The position numbers and the translations under genes are program-made. A stretch of DNA of 64,000 nt from JAGXSE01 sp040757295 (GTDB lineage: Bacteria > Bacillota > PH28-bin88), in NCBI GenBank assembly GCA_040757295.1, contig JBFLXH010000003.1:1-64000 (forward strand), written 5' to 3'. Below, piece by piece: positions 8,719 through 16,889 of this stretch. How positions within the stretch are numbered: position 1 is the stretch's first letter; the number at the start of each line of letters is the position of its first letter. The notes under the pieces are model-generated. The model worked only from the letters and a program-made list of their open reading frames with translations, was not told the origin of the DNA and made no database searches.

Positions 8719-9129
8719 ATGGAATTTACAGGCGAGAGACTGGTGCCCCACCTGGAGCATGCCGCGGAACTGTTCTTTAAACACATGAGCAGGTACCTGC
8801 TGGCTCAAAGCCTGTTTAAAGGGAAAAAAGTGCTGGATGCCGGCTGCGGCGCCGGTTATGGCTCTGCCTTTTTGGCCGTTAACGGCGCCAAGGCGGTAGT
8901 AGGGATAGATCTATCCCCTGAGGCCATTAACTACGCCAAAATAAATTTTCAGGCCGCCAATTTAACTTTCCAAGTGGGGGATTGCTGTGATCTGAAATTC
9001 CCCCGTAACAGTTTCGATGCAGTAGTCGCTTTGGAAATCATCGAACACCTGAACCAGTACCTGCAGTTTCTGGCAGAAGTCAAGCGGGCGCTGAAACCGG
9101 GAGGCCTATTACTTGTTTCAACGAACTAA
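8719..9129 (+). pseudogene. SAM methyltransferase gene, 5' part, interrupted by the integrative element
   Basis: ATG 8719 follows GAGAGGAGAATAAGA. The product has EFTGERLVPH, motif I VLDAGCGAGYGS, VVGIDLSPEAI and the ALEIIEHL block, then stops at residue 136 just after GGLLLVST. The stop codon belongs to the inserted element (9127-9129). The rest of the gene continues in phase at 21417: joining base 9119 to 21417 gives LLLVSTPNKEVWSPQRP and a 263-aa enzyme ending at 21807. As it stands the gene encodes a truncated protein that keeps the SAM-binding half. Excision would restore it exactly. Confidence 0.9.
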
Positions 9130-9142
9130 TCTTGAATTTCCC
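9096..9142. promoter_or_regulatory. attL: attL of the integrative element
   Basis: Left junction: host half ending ...ACTTGTT, core TC at 9118-9119, then the element arm AACGAACTAATCTTG. Placed by three facts: the methyltransferase frame breaks here, it resumes after the same TC at 21415-21416, and the two element arms are inverted repeats of each other. Confidence 0.85.
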
Positions 9143-9210
9143 TCAAGTATCGGTTTCCTGATTACCATTAAAGCAGCCTAATCATTCATTGCAAAGGAGG
9201 TGTTTTCAAG

Positions 9211-10536
9211 ATGTCGTTCGTTGATTGGGTCGAAGAAAAAGTCAATACCGAATTCGGTCCTGCAATTAAGCGATTTAATCCAGCAACGGGCGAGACTGCC
9301 TTTTTCGCTCCTCACGGTGAACAGATTGGCAACTCGTTTATTGACCCGCTTGCGAAACGCCCAATCAAGAAAAATACTGCCAGTGAGGTAGAAACCGCTC
9401 GCAAACGAGCATTGGAACAACTGAACAAATTTCCGCAGGAAGATGCCTTCGTTAAGTACGTTAATAACAGTTTGGAAGAAGCTCAAACAGTGGAGCGCAT
9501 GGACAATTTGATGAACCTGCTTTCCCAACATTTTATCACTAAAGCCGCAAGTACGGCTACCGCTTCAAAATCTCAAAAGGAGGGGTCAAATATGCGTAAT
9601 GAGATTAGGAAACGCTACGAAACCGATGAGATATTCCGCAAGAAAGTTGACAAGGTGGCCAAACAATGGCAAGCATTGAGAGGTAACAGAAACTCTCTGG
9701 AAAGCTACGTAGAGATAGTGCTCCGCAACTACGAGGTATCGAAATCTGTTGTTAAAGGGACATCCTTTGCCCTTTCAGACGATGAAATCCTTCAGGGACT
9801 CTTAGATTCCGTTAAAGAGGATGTCGTGCAGAAGAATTTCAGGCGAGCTACCGCTTTGCAGAGAGAGGTTGAAGAAGGAAGCTACGACTTGGAGCGCATT
9901 GGCCGCTTCCTCGAAGATACCTACGGGCTAAAACGTCCGCCGTTTACACCTGATGATTTTTCAAGACTCTCTAAAGACAATAAAGAACACTACGAACCAT
10001 ACCCTTCAAGTATGTACCGTGCAGTAACGCTCCAGGCAAAGGATTTGCAGGGGCGGTTAAGCCAATGGTTGAAAGAATTGCCAAATGCTCTCAGCTATCG
10101 TGACCGGCTCACCTACACCGCTAAGGAAAAGGTTACTAAACAGCTAACCGATATTCTCTCTATGTTGATGACCGTAGGTACTTTGGATGATGCCACAGTC
10201 GATAAGGTTTCTACACCCATCCGAAAACGTGACAGTGCCACATACACGCAGATGGAGATGGAAGAGTTCTTCAAGAGAGGCCAAGAGCTTGCCAGCAACT
10301 GGTACACCTTTGTTAAGAGAGTTCAGGCTACCGTAGAAAAGGAGAAGTCAGAAAGGAGTTACCTCTCCGGAGACTTAAAAACTTTGTCCAACGTGGCACG
10401 CTGGCAGTATCCTGATAGCATTCAGCCGGACGTTGAAAAGCGTGACGACAGCGGTTTCTGGAGTGATATTTTTAGAACACTACCACCTTCTCACGAACTC
10501 AGCAGGCTTATTAACCAAAAAATCTTTAACGAGTAA
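9211..10536 (+). CDS. Element protein of unknown function, 441 aa, with an internal start
   Basis: I do not recognise the family. ATG 9211 follows AAAGGAGGTG with good spacing. The first ~125 residues (FVDWVEEKVNTEFG, FNPATGETAFFAPHGEQ) are followed by a mostly helical, charged protein without signal peptide, membrane segment or obvious catalytic motif. Inside the frame, AAAAGGAGGGG at 9576-9585 lies 6 bases before ATG 9592 (residue 128), so a second product of 314 aa is likely. It is the first gene of the element and reads inward from attL. Position and coiled, basic character could suit a DNA-processing or replication-associated role, but that is a guess. Confidence 0.75.
   Translation: MSFVDWVEEKVNTEFGPAIKRFNPATGETAFFAPHGEQIGNSFIDPLAKRPIKKNTASEVETARKRALEQLNKFPQEDAFVKYVNNSLEEAQTVERMDNLMNLLSQHFITKAASTATASKSQKEGSNMRNEIRKRYETDEIFRKKVDKVAKQWQALRGNRNSLESYVEIVLRNYEVSKSVVKGTSFALSDDEILQGLLDSVKEDVVQKNFRRATALQREVEEGSYDLERIGRFLEDTYGLKRPPFTPDDFSRLSKDNKEHYEPYPSSMYRAVTLQAKDLQGRLSQWLKELPNALSYRDRLTYTAKEKVTKQLTDILSMLMTVGTLDDATVDKVSTPIRKRDSATYTQMEMEEFFKRGQELASNWYTFVKRVQATVEKEKSERSYLSGDLKTLSNVARWQYPDSIQPDVEKRDDSGFWSDIFRTLPPSHELSRLINQKIFNE
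9576..9594 (+). promoter_or_regulatory. Internal ribosome binding site and in-frame ATG within the 441-aa gene
   Basis: AAAAGGAGGGG (9576-9585) is as strong a Shine-Dalgarno as any in the element and is correctly spaced from ATG 9592. It would give a 314-aa C-terminal isoform starting MRNEIRKRYETDE. The residues before it (TASTATASKSQKEG) look like a flexible linker, consistent with two separable domains. Confidence 0.55.
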
Positions 10537-10552
10537 CAGAAGGGAGATGAAT

Positions 10553-10789
10553 ATGATGCTACCTATTTTTTACTGGATTAAGTGGAATGACCTAATGAAA
10601 GATGAGCTGGCTGAAAAGTTATCTCAAACCTGTTTTGGGAATTTCGGGTACGACTTTCTCTGCGCCTTTGGAGATAACGAATGGCAAGCTCTCCGTCATT
10701 GTCCATTGGGAATGCAATGCTGCGAAGCAACTTACCATTACGAGCTAGTACCTCATCATATCAAAAAGCAACTGGAGAGTGCCGGATAA
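10553..10789 (+). CDS. Small cysteine-containing element protein
   Basis: A 78-aa unknown protein with four clustered Cys/His positions: QTCFGN, FLCAFG, then HCPLGMQCC and a His-rich tail. It may bind a metal ion. The SD GAAGGGAG favours one of the closely spaced ATGs at 10547, 10553 or 10556. It begins 16 bases after the preceding gene, so it is probably co-transcribed. The CP...CC arrangement recurs in the 63-aa protein at 16598. Confidence 0.6.
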   Translation: MMLPIFYWIKWNDLMKDELAEKLSQTCFGNFGYDFLCAFGDNEWQALRHCPLGMQCCEATYHYELVPHHIKKQLESAG

Positions 10790-10798
10790 GACTTTCTC

Positions 10799-10844
10799 CT
10801 CCGAAGAAAAAAAGTTGCTCTATATAAAGTTCCGTTGGTATAAT
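10799..10844 (+). promoter_or_regulatory. Promoter with the element's 35-bp shared box, copy 1
   Basis: TCCGAAGAAAAAAAGTTGCT at 10800 onward continues to TATAAAGTTCC (10833), a box repeated upstream of the gene at 14759. TTGCTC (10815-10820) and TATAAT (10839-10844) with an 18-base spacer form a plausible sigma-A promoter for the gene at 10884. Confidence 0.6.
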
Positions 10845-10883
10845 CTGAAATTTATCCATTAAAGAAACTAAGGAGGTGAGACA

Positions 10884-11360
10884 ATGCCTCTACCTAAAAG
10901 AGGAACGCCAGAATATGAAGCGTGGCGTAATTCTCCAGCCTGTGAGGAGTGGCGAAAAAAGACAAGTCAAGTAGTAAGGAGCCTCTGGCAAGACCCTAAC
11001 TCAAAGTTACGCCAAAAACTGCAATCCGATGAATATAGAGAGAAAAAACGCCAGTTTTTGAAAGCACAATGGCAAGACCTTAACTCAAATATCCGTCGTG
11101 CTTGTCAATCGGAAGAATTCCGGAACAAGGTAAGTAGCGGCGTAAAAGCAGCATTGAACAACCCAGAGGTAAAATCACGACAAATCGAAGGCGTAAAACG
11201 AGCTTGGGAAAATCCGGAGATTAGAGAAAAGTATCTGAACTACCTCCGTGACCCAGAAGCTAATGAAGAACGGAGGAAACGCATCTCCGAAGGAATGCGA
11301 AAAAGCTCAAAACTTATTGGCAGACCACCAAAGGATGGTGATAAAGAATGTTCTGGCTGA
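10884..11360 (+). CDS. Modular basic protein with NUMOD-like repeats
   Basis: A 158-aa, strongly charged protein made of degenerate repeats: LWQDPNSKLRQKLQSDEYRE, WQDLNSNIRRACQSEEFR, LNNPEVKSRQ, WENPEIREKYLNYL and finally RRKRISEGMRKSSK. The last resembles the NUMOD3 motif (SEETRRKISEAMKG type) that homing endonucleases use to bind DNA. No nuclease domain is present. ATG 10884 follows AAGGAGGTGAGACA. A sequence-specific DNA-binding role within the element is plausible but unproven. Confidence 0.65.
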   Translation: MPLPKRGTPEYEAWRNSPACEEWRKKTSQVVRSLWQDPNSKLRQKLQSDEYREKKRQFLKAQWQDLNSNIRRACQSEEFRNKVSSGVKAALNNPEVKSRQIEGVKRAWENPEIREKYLNYLRDPEANEERRKRISEGMRKSSKLIGRPPKDGDKECSG

Positions 11361-11553
11361 TATGATCGCTGGTAACTTTATCTGTAATCGGAAACGGCTA
11401 TCTTTATTTGAAAAGAGACAAAATCGTATTTTAGCACGTGAAAATATCGTTGGATTAACGTTTATAAGCCTCTATGCACCTAGGAACTATTTTCATCAAC
11501 TATTTTTATACGTGAAAAGAAAAACCAACTTATTTTAAGGAGGTTTGATAACT

Positions 11554-11862
11554 ATGCAACGAGAGCCTTTCTATACAAAGGACTTGCACTTCGCTGCTTA
11601 CTTAATGTTAAACGGTTATGAGCCGGAAATTAAGATTCCATATTTTAAGGCGAGAAGAGCGATATTCCTTTACCCGGATGCTGACTTCTCCACCCTACGG
11701 GACTTGCGGACGAAATTTGAGGGTGACAAAAACCTGACTGTGAACCTGTTCGACTACGTTAGAGCGATGCGGGAGCTTGGCGACCGCATTAACTACATCA
11801 AACGAGAGACATTGAAGAAGGAGGCTGGTCAAAATGACCACAGCGAGGGCGTTGGAATGTAA
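11554..11862 (+). CDS. DUF5659-like small protein
   Basis: A 102-aa protein with the TKDLHFAAYLMLNGYEPEI start and the FLYPDADFSTLRDLRTKFEG centre that resemble DUF5659 proteins, which occur in phage and integrative-element replication regions. The function of the family is not known. ATG 11554 is chosen because AAGGAGG ends 9 bases before it. Its 3' end overlaps the primase-helicase start by 29 bases, so the two are probably translated together. Confidence 0.65.
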   Translation: MQREPFYTKDLHFAAYLMLNGYEPEIKIPYFKARRAIFLYPDADFSTLRDLRTKFEGDKNLTVNLFDYVRAMRELGDRINYIKRETLKKEAGQNDHSEGVGM

Positions 11863-14284
11863 CGTTCAGGACAGCTTGTTGCAGCTACTTTCACCACTTT
11901 CGATGAAAGACCTGAAACGAAGCGGACTAAATGAAGAAACCATTAAGAAGATGGGCGTAAGGGATGCTACAGATGTAGAGAGAAACTTGACCCCTTTCCC
12001 ACAAAGCACCGGTTACGTTATTCCTTACTTCAACAAAGATGGAAGTGCCATTTATGACCGGCTTGTTACCGGAGAGAAAGAGGAAATTCCCTTCTTCCGT
12101 ATTCGCTACCATCAACCGCCGGTCAATTCAGAAGGGAAGCAGGTTAAGTACGCTCAGCCAAAGGATACTGGCGTTCACGTTTACGTACTACCGGAAATAT
12201 GGAAGATAGCCAAAGATACTTCTAAACCACTTGTTATCGTGGAAGGTGAAAAGAAGGCCGCCAAAGCAGTACAGGAAGGAATTCCTGCTATTGCCCTTGG
12301 TGGTGTTAATAACGTCAGGCACGGTAAGTACAGAATTAAGCCTAGCGAAATTGGAGAAAGCAAAAGAGGCTTTATCACTTTTACGATAAAGGATGCTGAG
12401 GCTATCCAGTTGCTGGAAGAGCATGTAGCTCCAGAACTTCTCGAATTTGACTGGAGACAGCGGACAGTCTACATTGTCTTCGATAGCGATTCATCAATTG
12501 GCTTTCCAGTCAAAGAGCAAGTCCAGCAAGCCGCTTTTGATTTCGCTTTCTGGTTGTTCAAACGAGGGGCTGATGTAAAGCAGGTTATCCTACCTCATCC
12601 GGAAAAGGAAGGAGAAAAGGTTGGACTGGATGACTTCCTGCTTACCCACACCGCTGACGATTTTTGGGAATTGGCTAAACAGGCTCGATTTCCGATACAA
12701 CCGCAACTGCGAAGCTGGTTGCAAAGGCACCTAAGAAAGCGGGGTCTAAACCGTGACGATTACGAAATGGCAGCTACGGCAGTAGTAGCCGACCTCGATT
12801 TTGAGGGACATCGCTACCGTGACGAAGCAGATAACAGAAAGTTCTACTACTTTGACGGAAAAGAAAAACTTCTTTACGAAGTAGACTGGACTGAAAATGC
12901 GAATGCTTTCCGGGTTGGAGAGTTTGCGGAGTTAATCACAGCTAAATACGGTATTGGAACCGCCGATAGAGAGGTTATAAGCCGTTTGTCAACAGCTTTC
13001 ATACAGGGCTGCCCTCGCGTGAGGACTCGTAAGGTTTCCTATGTGAACGAACCGCCCAAAATACCAACGGACACCTTATACGTTCAGCTAAGCGATTCGG
13101 CAGTTGTAAGAGTGACTAAGGATGCTATCACTCTAGAGGATAACGGCGTTGACGGAGTGCTGTTTAAGAAAGGAATTGTTAAGCCGGTTAAGATAGACTT
13201 CCAAAACCTGCCTTCACGACCAAAACGGTTATGGCGTCAGGTAGTGGACACTCTCAACCTTGACAGTCATTCCATTTTTACGGATGAAGAGCAGAGAGCA
13301 CTGCTTGAAGTCCTCTGTTACCTCTCTCCTCTTTTCCGGGATTGGAGAGGATTGGAGTTGCCAGTTGAAATGGCTATCGGTGAGGCCGGTTCAGGTAAAT
13401 CTCGTTTTTACTACGTTCGGACAGGAGTTCTTGTTGGAGAGATAGGCGTTGGAGTCACTCCAAGGGATATACAAGAGTTGAGAACTTTCCTTGCTAGTGC
13501 CCGTGGGATTTACGTTTTTGATAACGTCAGACCAGGCAGCCTGAGAAACTACCGGGAACAGTTTGAGGAAGAAATCGCAAGAGCGGTTACGCTTAAGAAA
13601 ATCCAGTACCGTCCTCTCTACTCTAACACGGACGTGACAGTTAAAACAGACTGCACTTTCGCCATTACTGCTACCCGTCTACCCATCCACGCTTCAGATT
13701 TGATGGAGCGGTCGTTGGTTTTTCGATTCAAAAAGATACCGGAAGGGCAAAAAGTAGATGACTGGGAGTGGAAGGTTCTTTATGATACGCCGGGAAGAGA
13801 AGCCTTGCTTTCCGATATGCTCGTTGCCGCTCAACGTTTCTTCCAGCTTGTCGATACGAAGTTTGAAGCGTACCGGCGTAAAAGTATACGGCTTGAAGGC
13901 TTTGAGAGAGCATTGCTGCTGATGGCAGAAGCTCTTGATGAAAGCAAACAGCTACTTTCTACAATGGAATCCGTTGTTGACAAGCTACCAAAGGTGATAC
14001 GGGAAACGCAATATCAAGCCGATAACGCATTGATGGTTTTGAGAGAATTTGCGGAGAAGAGAAGACAAGAAGTAGAAGCAGGACAAAAGAAACCTGTCTT
14101 CCAGCTTAGAGAAATTACTGATTGGGTTCTCGCTAACTCCAATGGCCCAAGTACCATACCTTATCCCTTCCATAATCCGCAGGAACTTGCTGGCTACATT
14201 CGGGAGCAGGAGGAGCTGGTAGCAGAAGTTACTGGAATTCGAGTTCACCGAAGAGACCCGAACACTACTTATTACACCTGCTAA
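11834..14284 (+). CDS. Primase-helicase (DUF3854/Toprim domain plus P-loop ATPase)
   Basis: An 816-aa replication protein. Residues ~130-285 form a DUF3854/Toprim-like primase module (LVIVEGEKKAAKA at ~132, VYIVFDSDSS at ~210, GLDDFLL at ~272). The C-terminal half is a P-loop ATPase with Walker A GEAGSGKS at 516-523 and Walker B IYVFDN at ~559. Together these suit a protein that opens and primes an origin. SD GAAGGAGG precedes ATG 11834. A terminator and an iteron-rich AT-rich region follow directly, which fits an initiator gene beside its origin. Such proteins occur on plasmids, ICEs and phage satellites. Confidence 0.85.
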   Translation: MTTARALECNVQDSLLQLLSPLSMKDLKRSGLNEETIKKMGVRDATDVERNLTPFPQSTGYVIPYFNKDGSAIYDRLVTGEKEEIPFFRIRYHQPPVNSEGKQVKYAQPKDTGVHVYVLPEIWKIAKDTSKPLVIVEGEKKAAKAVQEGIPAIALGGVNNVRHGKYRIKPSEIGESKRGFITFTIKDAEAIQLLEEHVAPELLEFDWRQRTVYIVFDSDSSIGFPVKEQVQQAAFDFAFWLFKRGADVKQVILPHPEKEGEKVGLDDFLLTHTADDFWELAKQARFPIQPQLRSWLQRHLRKRGLNRDDYEMAATAVVADLDFEGHRYRDEADNRKFYYFDGKEKLLYEVDWTENANAFRVGEFAELITAKYGIGTADREVISRLSTAFIQGCPRVRTRKVSYVNEPPKIPTDTLYVQLSDSAVVRVTKDAITLEDNGVDGVLFKKGIVKPVKIDFQNLPSRPKRLWRQVVDTLNLDSHSIFTDEEQRALLEVLCYLSPLFRDWRGLELPVEMAIGEAGSGKSRFYYVRTGVLVGEIGVGVTPRDIQELRTFLASARGIYVFDNVRPGSLRNYREQFEEEIARAVTLKKIQYRPLYSNTDVTVKTDCTFAITATRLPIHASDLMERSLVFRFKKIPEGQKVDDWEWKVLYDTPGREALLSDMLVAAQRFFQLVDTKFEAYRRKSIRLEGFERALLLMAEALDESKQLLSTMESVVDKLPKVIRETQYQADNALMVLREFAEKRRQEVEAGQKKPVFQLREITDWVLANSNGPSTIPYPFHNPQELAGYIREQEELVAEVTGIRVHRRDPNTTYYTC

Positions 14285-14300
14285 AAACCACCACCCATTC

Positions 14301-14338
14301 AAGCCCAGCTAAGCAAAACGCTTGGCTGGGCTTTTCTG
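14301..14338 (+). terminator. Intrinsic terminator after the primase-helicase gene
   Basis: AGCCCAGC...AAGC-AAAAC-GCTT-G-GCTGGGCT followed by TTTTCT. It separates the left operon from the origin-like region. Confidence 0.85.
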
Positions 14339-14668
14339 TTGGTTCCCACACCTAGCTTTGCTAGCATCGAAGCTAGCTAAGCTAGCACGAAGCTAGCAAT
14401 CGAAAATCCAATAAAATCAATAGTTTGCAGCGTTTTTGCTAGCTTTTTTAGCTTTTTTAGCATATCTCTTTATATGGAATTTTTTAAGAGAGGTGTTTAT
14501 AAAAACTATATATAGAGATATACCCAAAAACCTAAGATAGCTAGGTGCGAATCGTAAAATACTTGCAAATAGTATATTTGCTGTTGCTAGCTTCGAGCTA
14601 GCGGGTTCTAGCCCTAAGCTAGCAAAGCTAACGACAAGCTCCTCTGTAAGGCAGCTTCTTCCTCTCTC
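14339..14668. other. Candidate replication origin with eight GCTAGC motifs
   Basis: Non-coding, A+T-rich stretch directly after the primase-helicase. The palindrome GCTAGC occurs at 14360, 14372, 14381, 14392, 14438, 14586, 14597 and 14618, with further CTAGC/TAGCT half-copies; spacings of 9-12 bases in both outer clusters suggest iterons on one helical face. Between the clusters is a very A+T-rich core with the inverted repeat ATATCTCT (14461) / AGAGATAT (14515). Two iteron groups around a melting region beside an initiator gene is the usual layout of a replication origin. Function is inferred. Confidence 0.65.
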
Positions 14669-14721
14669 TTCCGAAGTAAAAAAGTTCCTCCCTATAAAGT
14701 TCCTATCAAGCCATTTATAAT
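14669..14721 (+). promoter_or_regulatory. Shared 35-bp box, copy 2, with -10 TATAAT
   Basis: TTCCGAAGTAAAAAAGTTCC then TCCCTATAAAGTTCC (14669-14703) closely matches the box at 10799-10833; only a few positions differ. TATAAT lies at 14716-14721. The box is probably a regulator site that co-ordinates the genes at 10884 and 14759. Confidence 0.6.
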
Positions 14722-14758
14722 TTAATCATTAACAGTAAATGGTAGGGAGTGAGATTAT

Positions 14759-15181
14759 ATGCGTAATTCCGCTTATGAGGAATTCTTGAAGGAAATCGAA
14801 TATCAAAACCAGCGATGGAGCAACCAGCAGTACGCTATTCTGATTGAGGTTATACCGTGGGTTACGAATTACGACCAGGAGCTTTGGGATACAATCTGTG
14901 CTTCATATTATCACGATATTGATGAGTTACCGGAGGCACCACTGGTTGTTGTTGAAGGGAAAACGTATAAATGGCACGCGGATGTAATAGACGCTCTTGG
15001 AGATGGTTTCACTATGAAGATGTTACCAATCATGCTAGAGTTAGGAGCAACAGTCCGCCCAACCTACTACATCAACTCGCCAGACGAAAGAGTTCGCTAC
15101 TTCTTCGATGTTATCATCCCTCGGCACGAGAAACAGCAGTTCCTTGATAAGTTTTTCGATGCCGTCCGAAGTAGAAATTAG
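14759..15181 (+). CDS. Unknown element protein, 140 aa
   Basis: Not recognised. An acidic, apparently soluble protein with aromatic-rich N-terminal part (YEEFLKEIEYQNQRWSNQQY) and a C-terminal FFDVIIPRHEKQQFLDKFF segment. ATG 14759 follows GTAGGGAGTGAG. First gene after the origin-like region, under the second copy of the shared regulatory box. Confidence 0.6.
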   Translation: MRNSAYEEFLKEIEYQNQRWSNQQYAILIEVIPWVTNYDQELWDTICASYYHDIDELPEAPLVVVEGKTYKWHADVIDALGDGFTMKMLPIMLELGATVRPTYYINSPDERVRYFFDVIIPRHEKQQFLDKFFDAVRSRN

Positions 15182-15205
15182 AGGAAAATATTGGAGGTGA
15201 TTACT

Positions 15206-15625
15206 ATGCCCTACCCTGTTCTTAAAATAAGCGACTGCGACTCTACCTCTTATCAAAGGTTTGAGACATACAAGCAAGTATGTTACGAAAACAGTCTTCC
15301 AATGATTATTGTAGATTTCCAGACGGAGCACAACTACTGCGAAGTTACCCTTGACCTCTCATCCACCGGACTAAAATTTCTCCCTTCCGAGATGAAGGCT
15401 CTGGAGAGAATTAGCAAGCGTCATGGATGGCTCTCCTGTGTTGACATTACTCCTACGAAAGCAAGATTCTTATACAGTAACTGGAGTGACCCATCAGAAC
15501 AGGAAGACTACAGCTTCCTTCTGGAAGACATTTTGAAGTGGGTGGATAAAAACATACCTCGCTCTTCCATTTTTGCTATTCTTACCGCTCCGGTTTATGC
15601 TACCGCTCAAGTATCCGTTGGCTGA
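15206..15625 (+). CDS. Unknown element protein, 139 aa
   Basis: Not recognised. ATG 15206 is chosen because TTGGAGGTG sits 7 bases upstream; an in-frame upstream start at 15191 overlaps the SD. Contains two Cys near the N-terminus (SDCDS, QVCYEN), a DLSSTGLKFLP stretch and a hydrophobic C-terminal segment (SIFAILTAPVYATAQVSV) that might be membrane-associated. Co-directional, 24 bases after the previous gene. Confidence 0.6.
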   Translation: MPYPVLKISDCDSTSYQRFETYKQVCYENSLPMIIVDFQTEHNYCEVTLDLSSTGLKFLPSEMKALERISKRHGWLSCVDITPTKARFLYSNWSDPSEQEDYSFLLEDILKWVDKNIPRSSIFAILTAPVYATAQVSVG

Positions 15626-15714
15626 AAATTATAACGCTCAGCAGTGTATCGAAGCTAAATCGATGGAACTCCGTCCTCGCAAGTAACCTCTTCTTCCTTA
15701 TCCTGCATAGTCTT

Positions 15715-15749
15715 TTGATGGTGAGCCTTAAAAGCAGGCTCTTTTTTCT
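15715..15749 (+). terminator. Intrinsic terminator
   Basis: GAGCC-TTAAAAGCA-GGCTC followed by TTTTTTCTT ends the two-gene unit 14759-15625. A TATAATATAAT-type -10 region follows near 15815 for the next unit. Confidence 0.75.
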
Positions 15750-15870
15750 TGTAAATATTCGACAATTCCCGACAAAAAATTGGTTCCCCTCTTTTATTCA
15801 TGACTGACCTATACTATAATATAATCATAAGATGTTAAAATTTTCCAACACAAGAAGGGAGATGATTACT

Positions 15871-16107
15871 ATGACCAAACGAGAGACACTCAAAAGAGTG
15901 CGAGACATCATCCGATGTCTGGAACACAATCAAACGCTACATACAGATACCTGTTCTGTGGTAGCTGCGAAGAAGCTGGAGATGCTCGTGAAAGAGGCTC
16001 CAGCTTCTCTCGTTTATGAGCTTTCCTGCATTCACAGTCAGCTTATCCGCTCTGGAAATGAAGTAGATACTGTCCTAAATCGACTTAAACAACTTCTATA
16101 TAACTAA
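15871..16107 (+). CDS. Unknown small element protein, 78 aa
   Basis: Not recognised. A small, mostly helical protein (TLKRVRDIIRCLEHNQ, AKKLEMLVKEAPASLVYEL, VDTVLNRLKQLL). ATG 15871 has GAAGGGAGATGA upstream; the earlier in-frame start at 15832 lacks an SD. It is followed after 15 bases by the next small gene. Confidence 0.55.
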   Translation: MTKRETLKRVRDIIRCLEHNQTLHTDTCSVVAAKKLEMLVKEAPASLVYELSCIHSQLIRSGNEVDTVLNRLKQLLYN

Positions 16108-16122
16108 GGGAGGTGATTGATT

Positions 16123-16467
16123 GTGGCACCAAGAGCAAAGAGTGAGCCAGTTGAACCCAAGCAGTCTTTAGTAATTCCTGCAGGCAATACCCCTCCGGAG
16201 TTACAAGCATTACGGTCAAAAAGAGATTCTTTCCGCGCTAATCTTCAGTACGCCATCAAACAGGAAGAAACCTATCGCGAGAGATTTGAAAACGGTGATG
16301 AGTTAGCAGAACTGAAGATGCTGGAACAAAGGCTACGGGTTGACTGGTACTCAAAAAAGATTGCCGAAGTAGAACAGGAAATCCAGCGATACTATCTCAA
16401 GCGTAAAGCGGAAAAGAAAGAACCGGAACCTGAACAGGAAAAAGCCAAAAAGGAAGGCGTTGCGTAA
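16123..16467 (+). CDS. Unknown coiled-coil element protein, 114 aa
   Basis: GTG 16123 is preceded by AAGGGAGGTGATT; an in-frame TTG at 16117 falls in the SD. Residues ~25-95 (LQALRSKRDSFRANLQYAIK ... KKIAEVEQEIQRYYLKRKAE) form a predicted coiled coil and the C-terminus is a Lys/Glu-rich tail. Not recognised. The 3' end overlaps a hairpin GAAGGCG/CGCCTTC followed by TTTTTC, an apparent terminator (16453-16497). Confidence 0.6.
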   Translation: MAPRAKSEPVEPKQSLVIPAGNTPPELQALRSKRDSFRANLQYAIKQEETYRERFENGDELAELKMLEQRLRVDWYSKKIAEVEQEIQRYYLKRKAEKKEPEPEQEKAKKEGVA

Positions 16468-16499
16468 AGAAAAACGTGGCGCCTTCTGGTTTTTCTCTC
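16453..16499 (+). terminator. Terminator overlapping the end of the coiled-coil gene
   Basis: GAAGGCG and CGCCTTC pair around the stop codon; TGGTTTTTC follows. Confidence 0.6.
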
Positions 16500-16597
16500 T
16501 TGCAAACCAATTATACGACTCTATGCCCTACGGAACTTCTTTCCTCAATACTTTTATACTCCGATGCCAATTACCAACTTTATTGGGAGGTGATACC

Positions 16598-16789
16598 ATG
16601 ACGAAAATACGTACCTGCAAGACCTGCCCTCTCTACGATAGGGGGTTTTCCTGTTGCCGGATGGGATTCGTTAACCCTCCTACCAAACGGGCTACAGAGA
16701 AAGCGATGGCTACTTACGGTAGCGATTACGTCTGTCAATACAACCGTTGGAAGAATTCTGGTACATTAAAGTATCAGCTTTATCTATAA
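16598..16789 (+). CDS. Small cysteine-rich, probably zinc-binding protein
   Basis: A 63-aa protein with CKTCPLYDRGFSCCRMGF and a later VCQYNRW, giving five Cys suited to a zinc or Fe-S site. ATG 16598 has GGGAGGTGATA just upstream. Similar spacing of a CP...CC motif is seen in the 78-aa protein at 10553, so the two may be related. Function unknown. Confidence 0.6.
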   Translation: MTKIRTCKTCPLYDRGFSCCRMGFVNPPTKRATEKAMATYGSDYVCQYNRWKNSGTLKYQLYL

Positions 16790-16822
16790 GTTGCCCAAGC
16801 CACCTCGATTTAGTTTCCGTAG

Positions 16823-16859
16823 TTGACTTTCGTGATAGACTTTGATATAATTTCTATCA
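16823..16859 (+). promoter_or_regulatory. Promoter and palindromic operator of the RHH gene
   Basis: TTGACT (16823-16828), a 17-base spacer and TATAAT (16846-16851) make a near-consensus promoter. The inverted repeat TGATAGA (16833-16839) / TCTATCA (16853-16859) brackets the -10 box, the usual place for autorepression by a ribbon-helix-helix protein, encoded immediately downstream. Confidence 0.7.
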
Positions 16860-16889
16860 GAATACATCAAGTTGATTGAGGTGGGTTGT

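Noticed and set aside
11248..11538. 96-codon open frame overlapping the modular basic protein gene
   Set aside because: First third overlaps a better-supported gene in another frame, and the start has no ribosome site.
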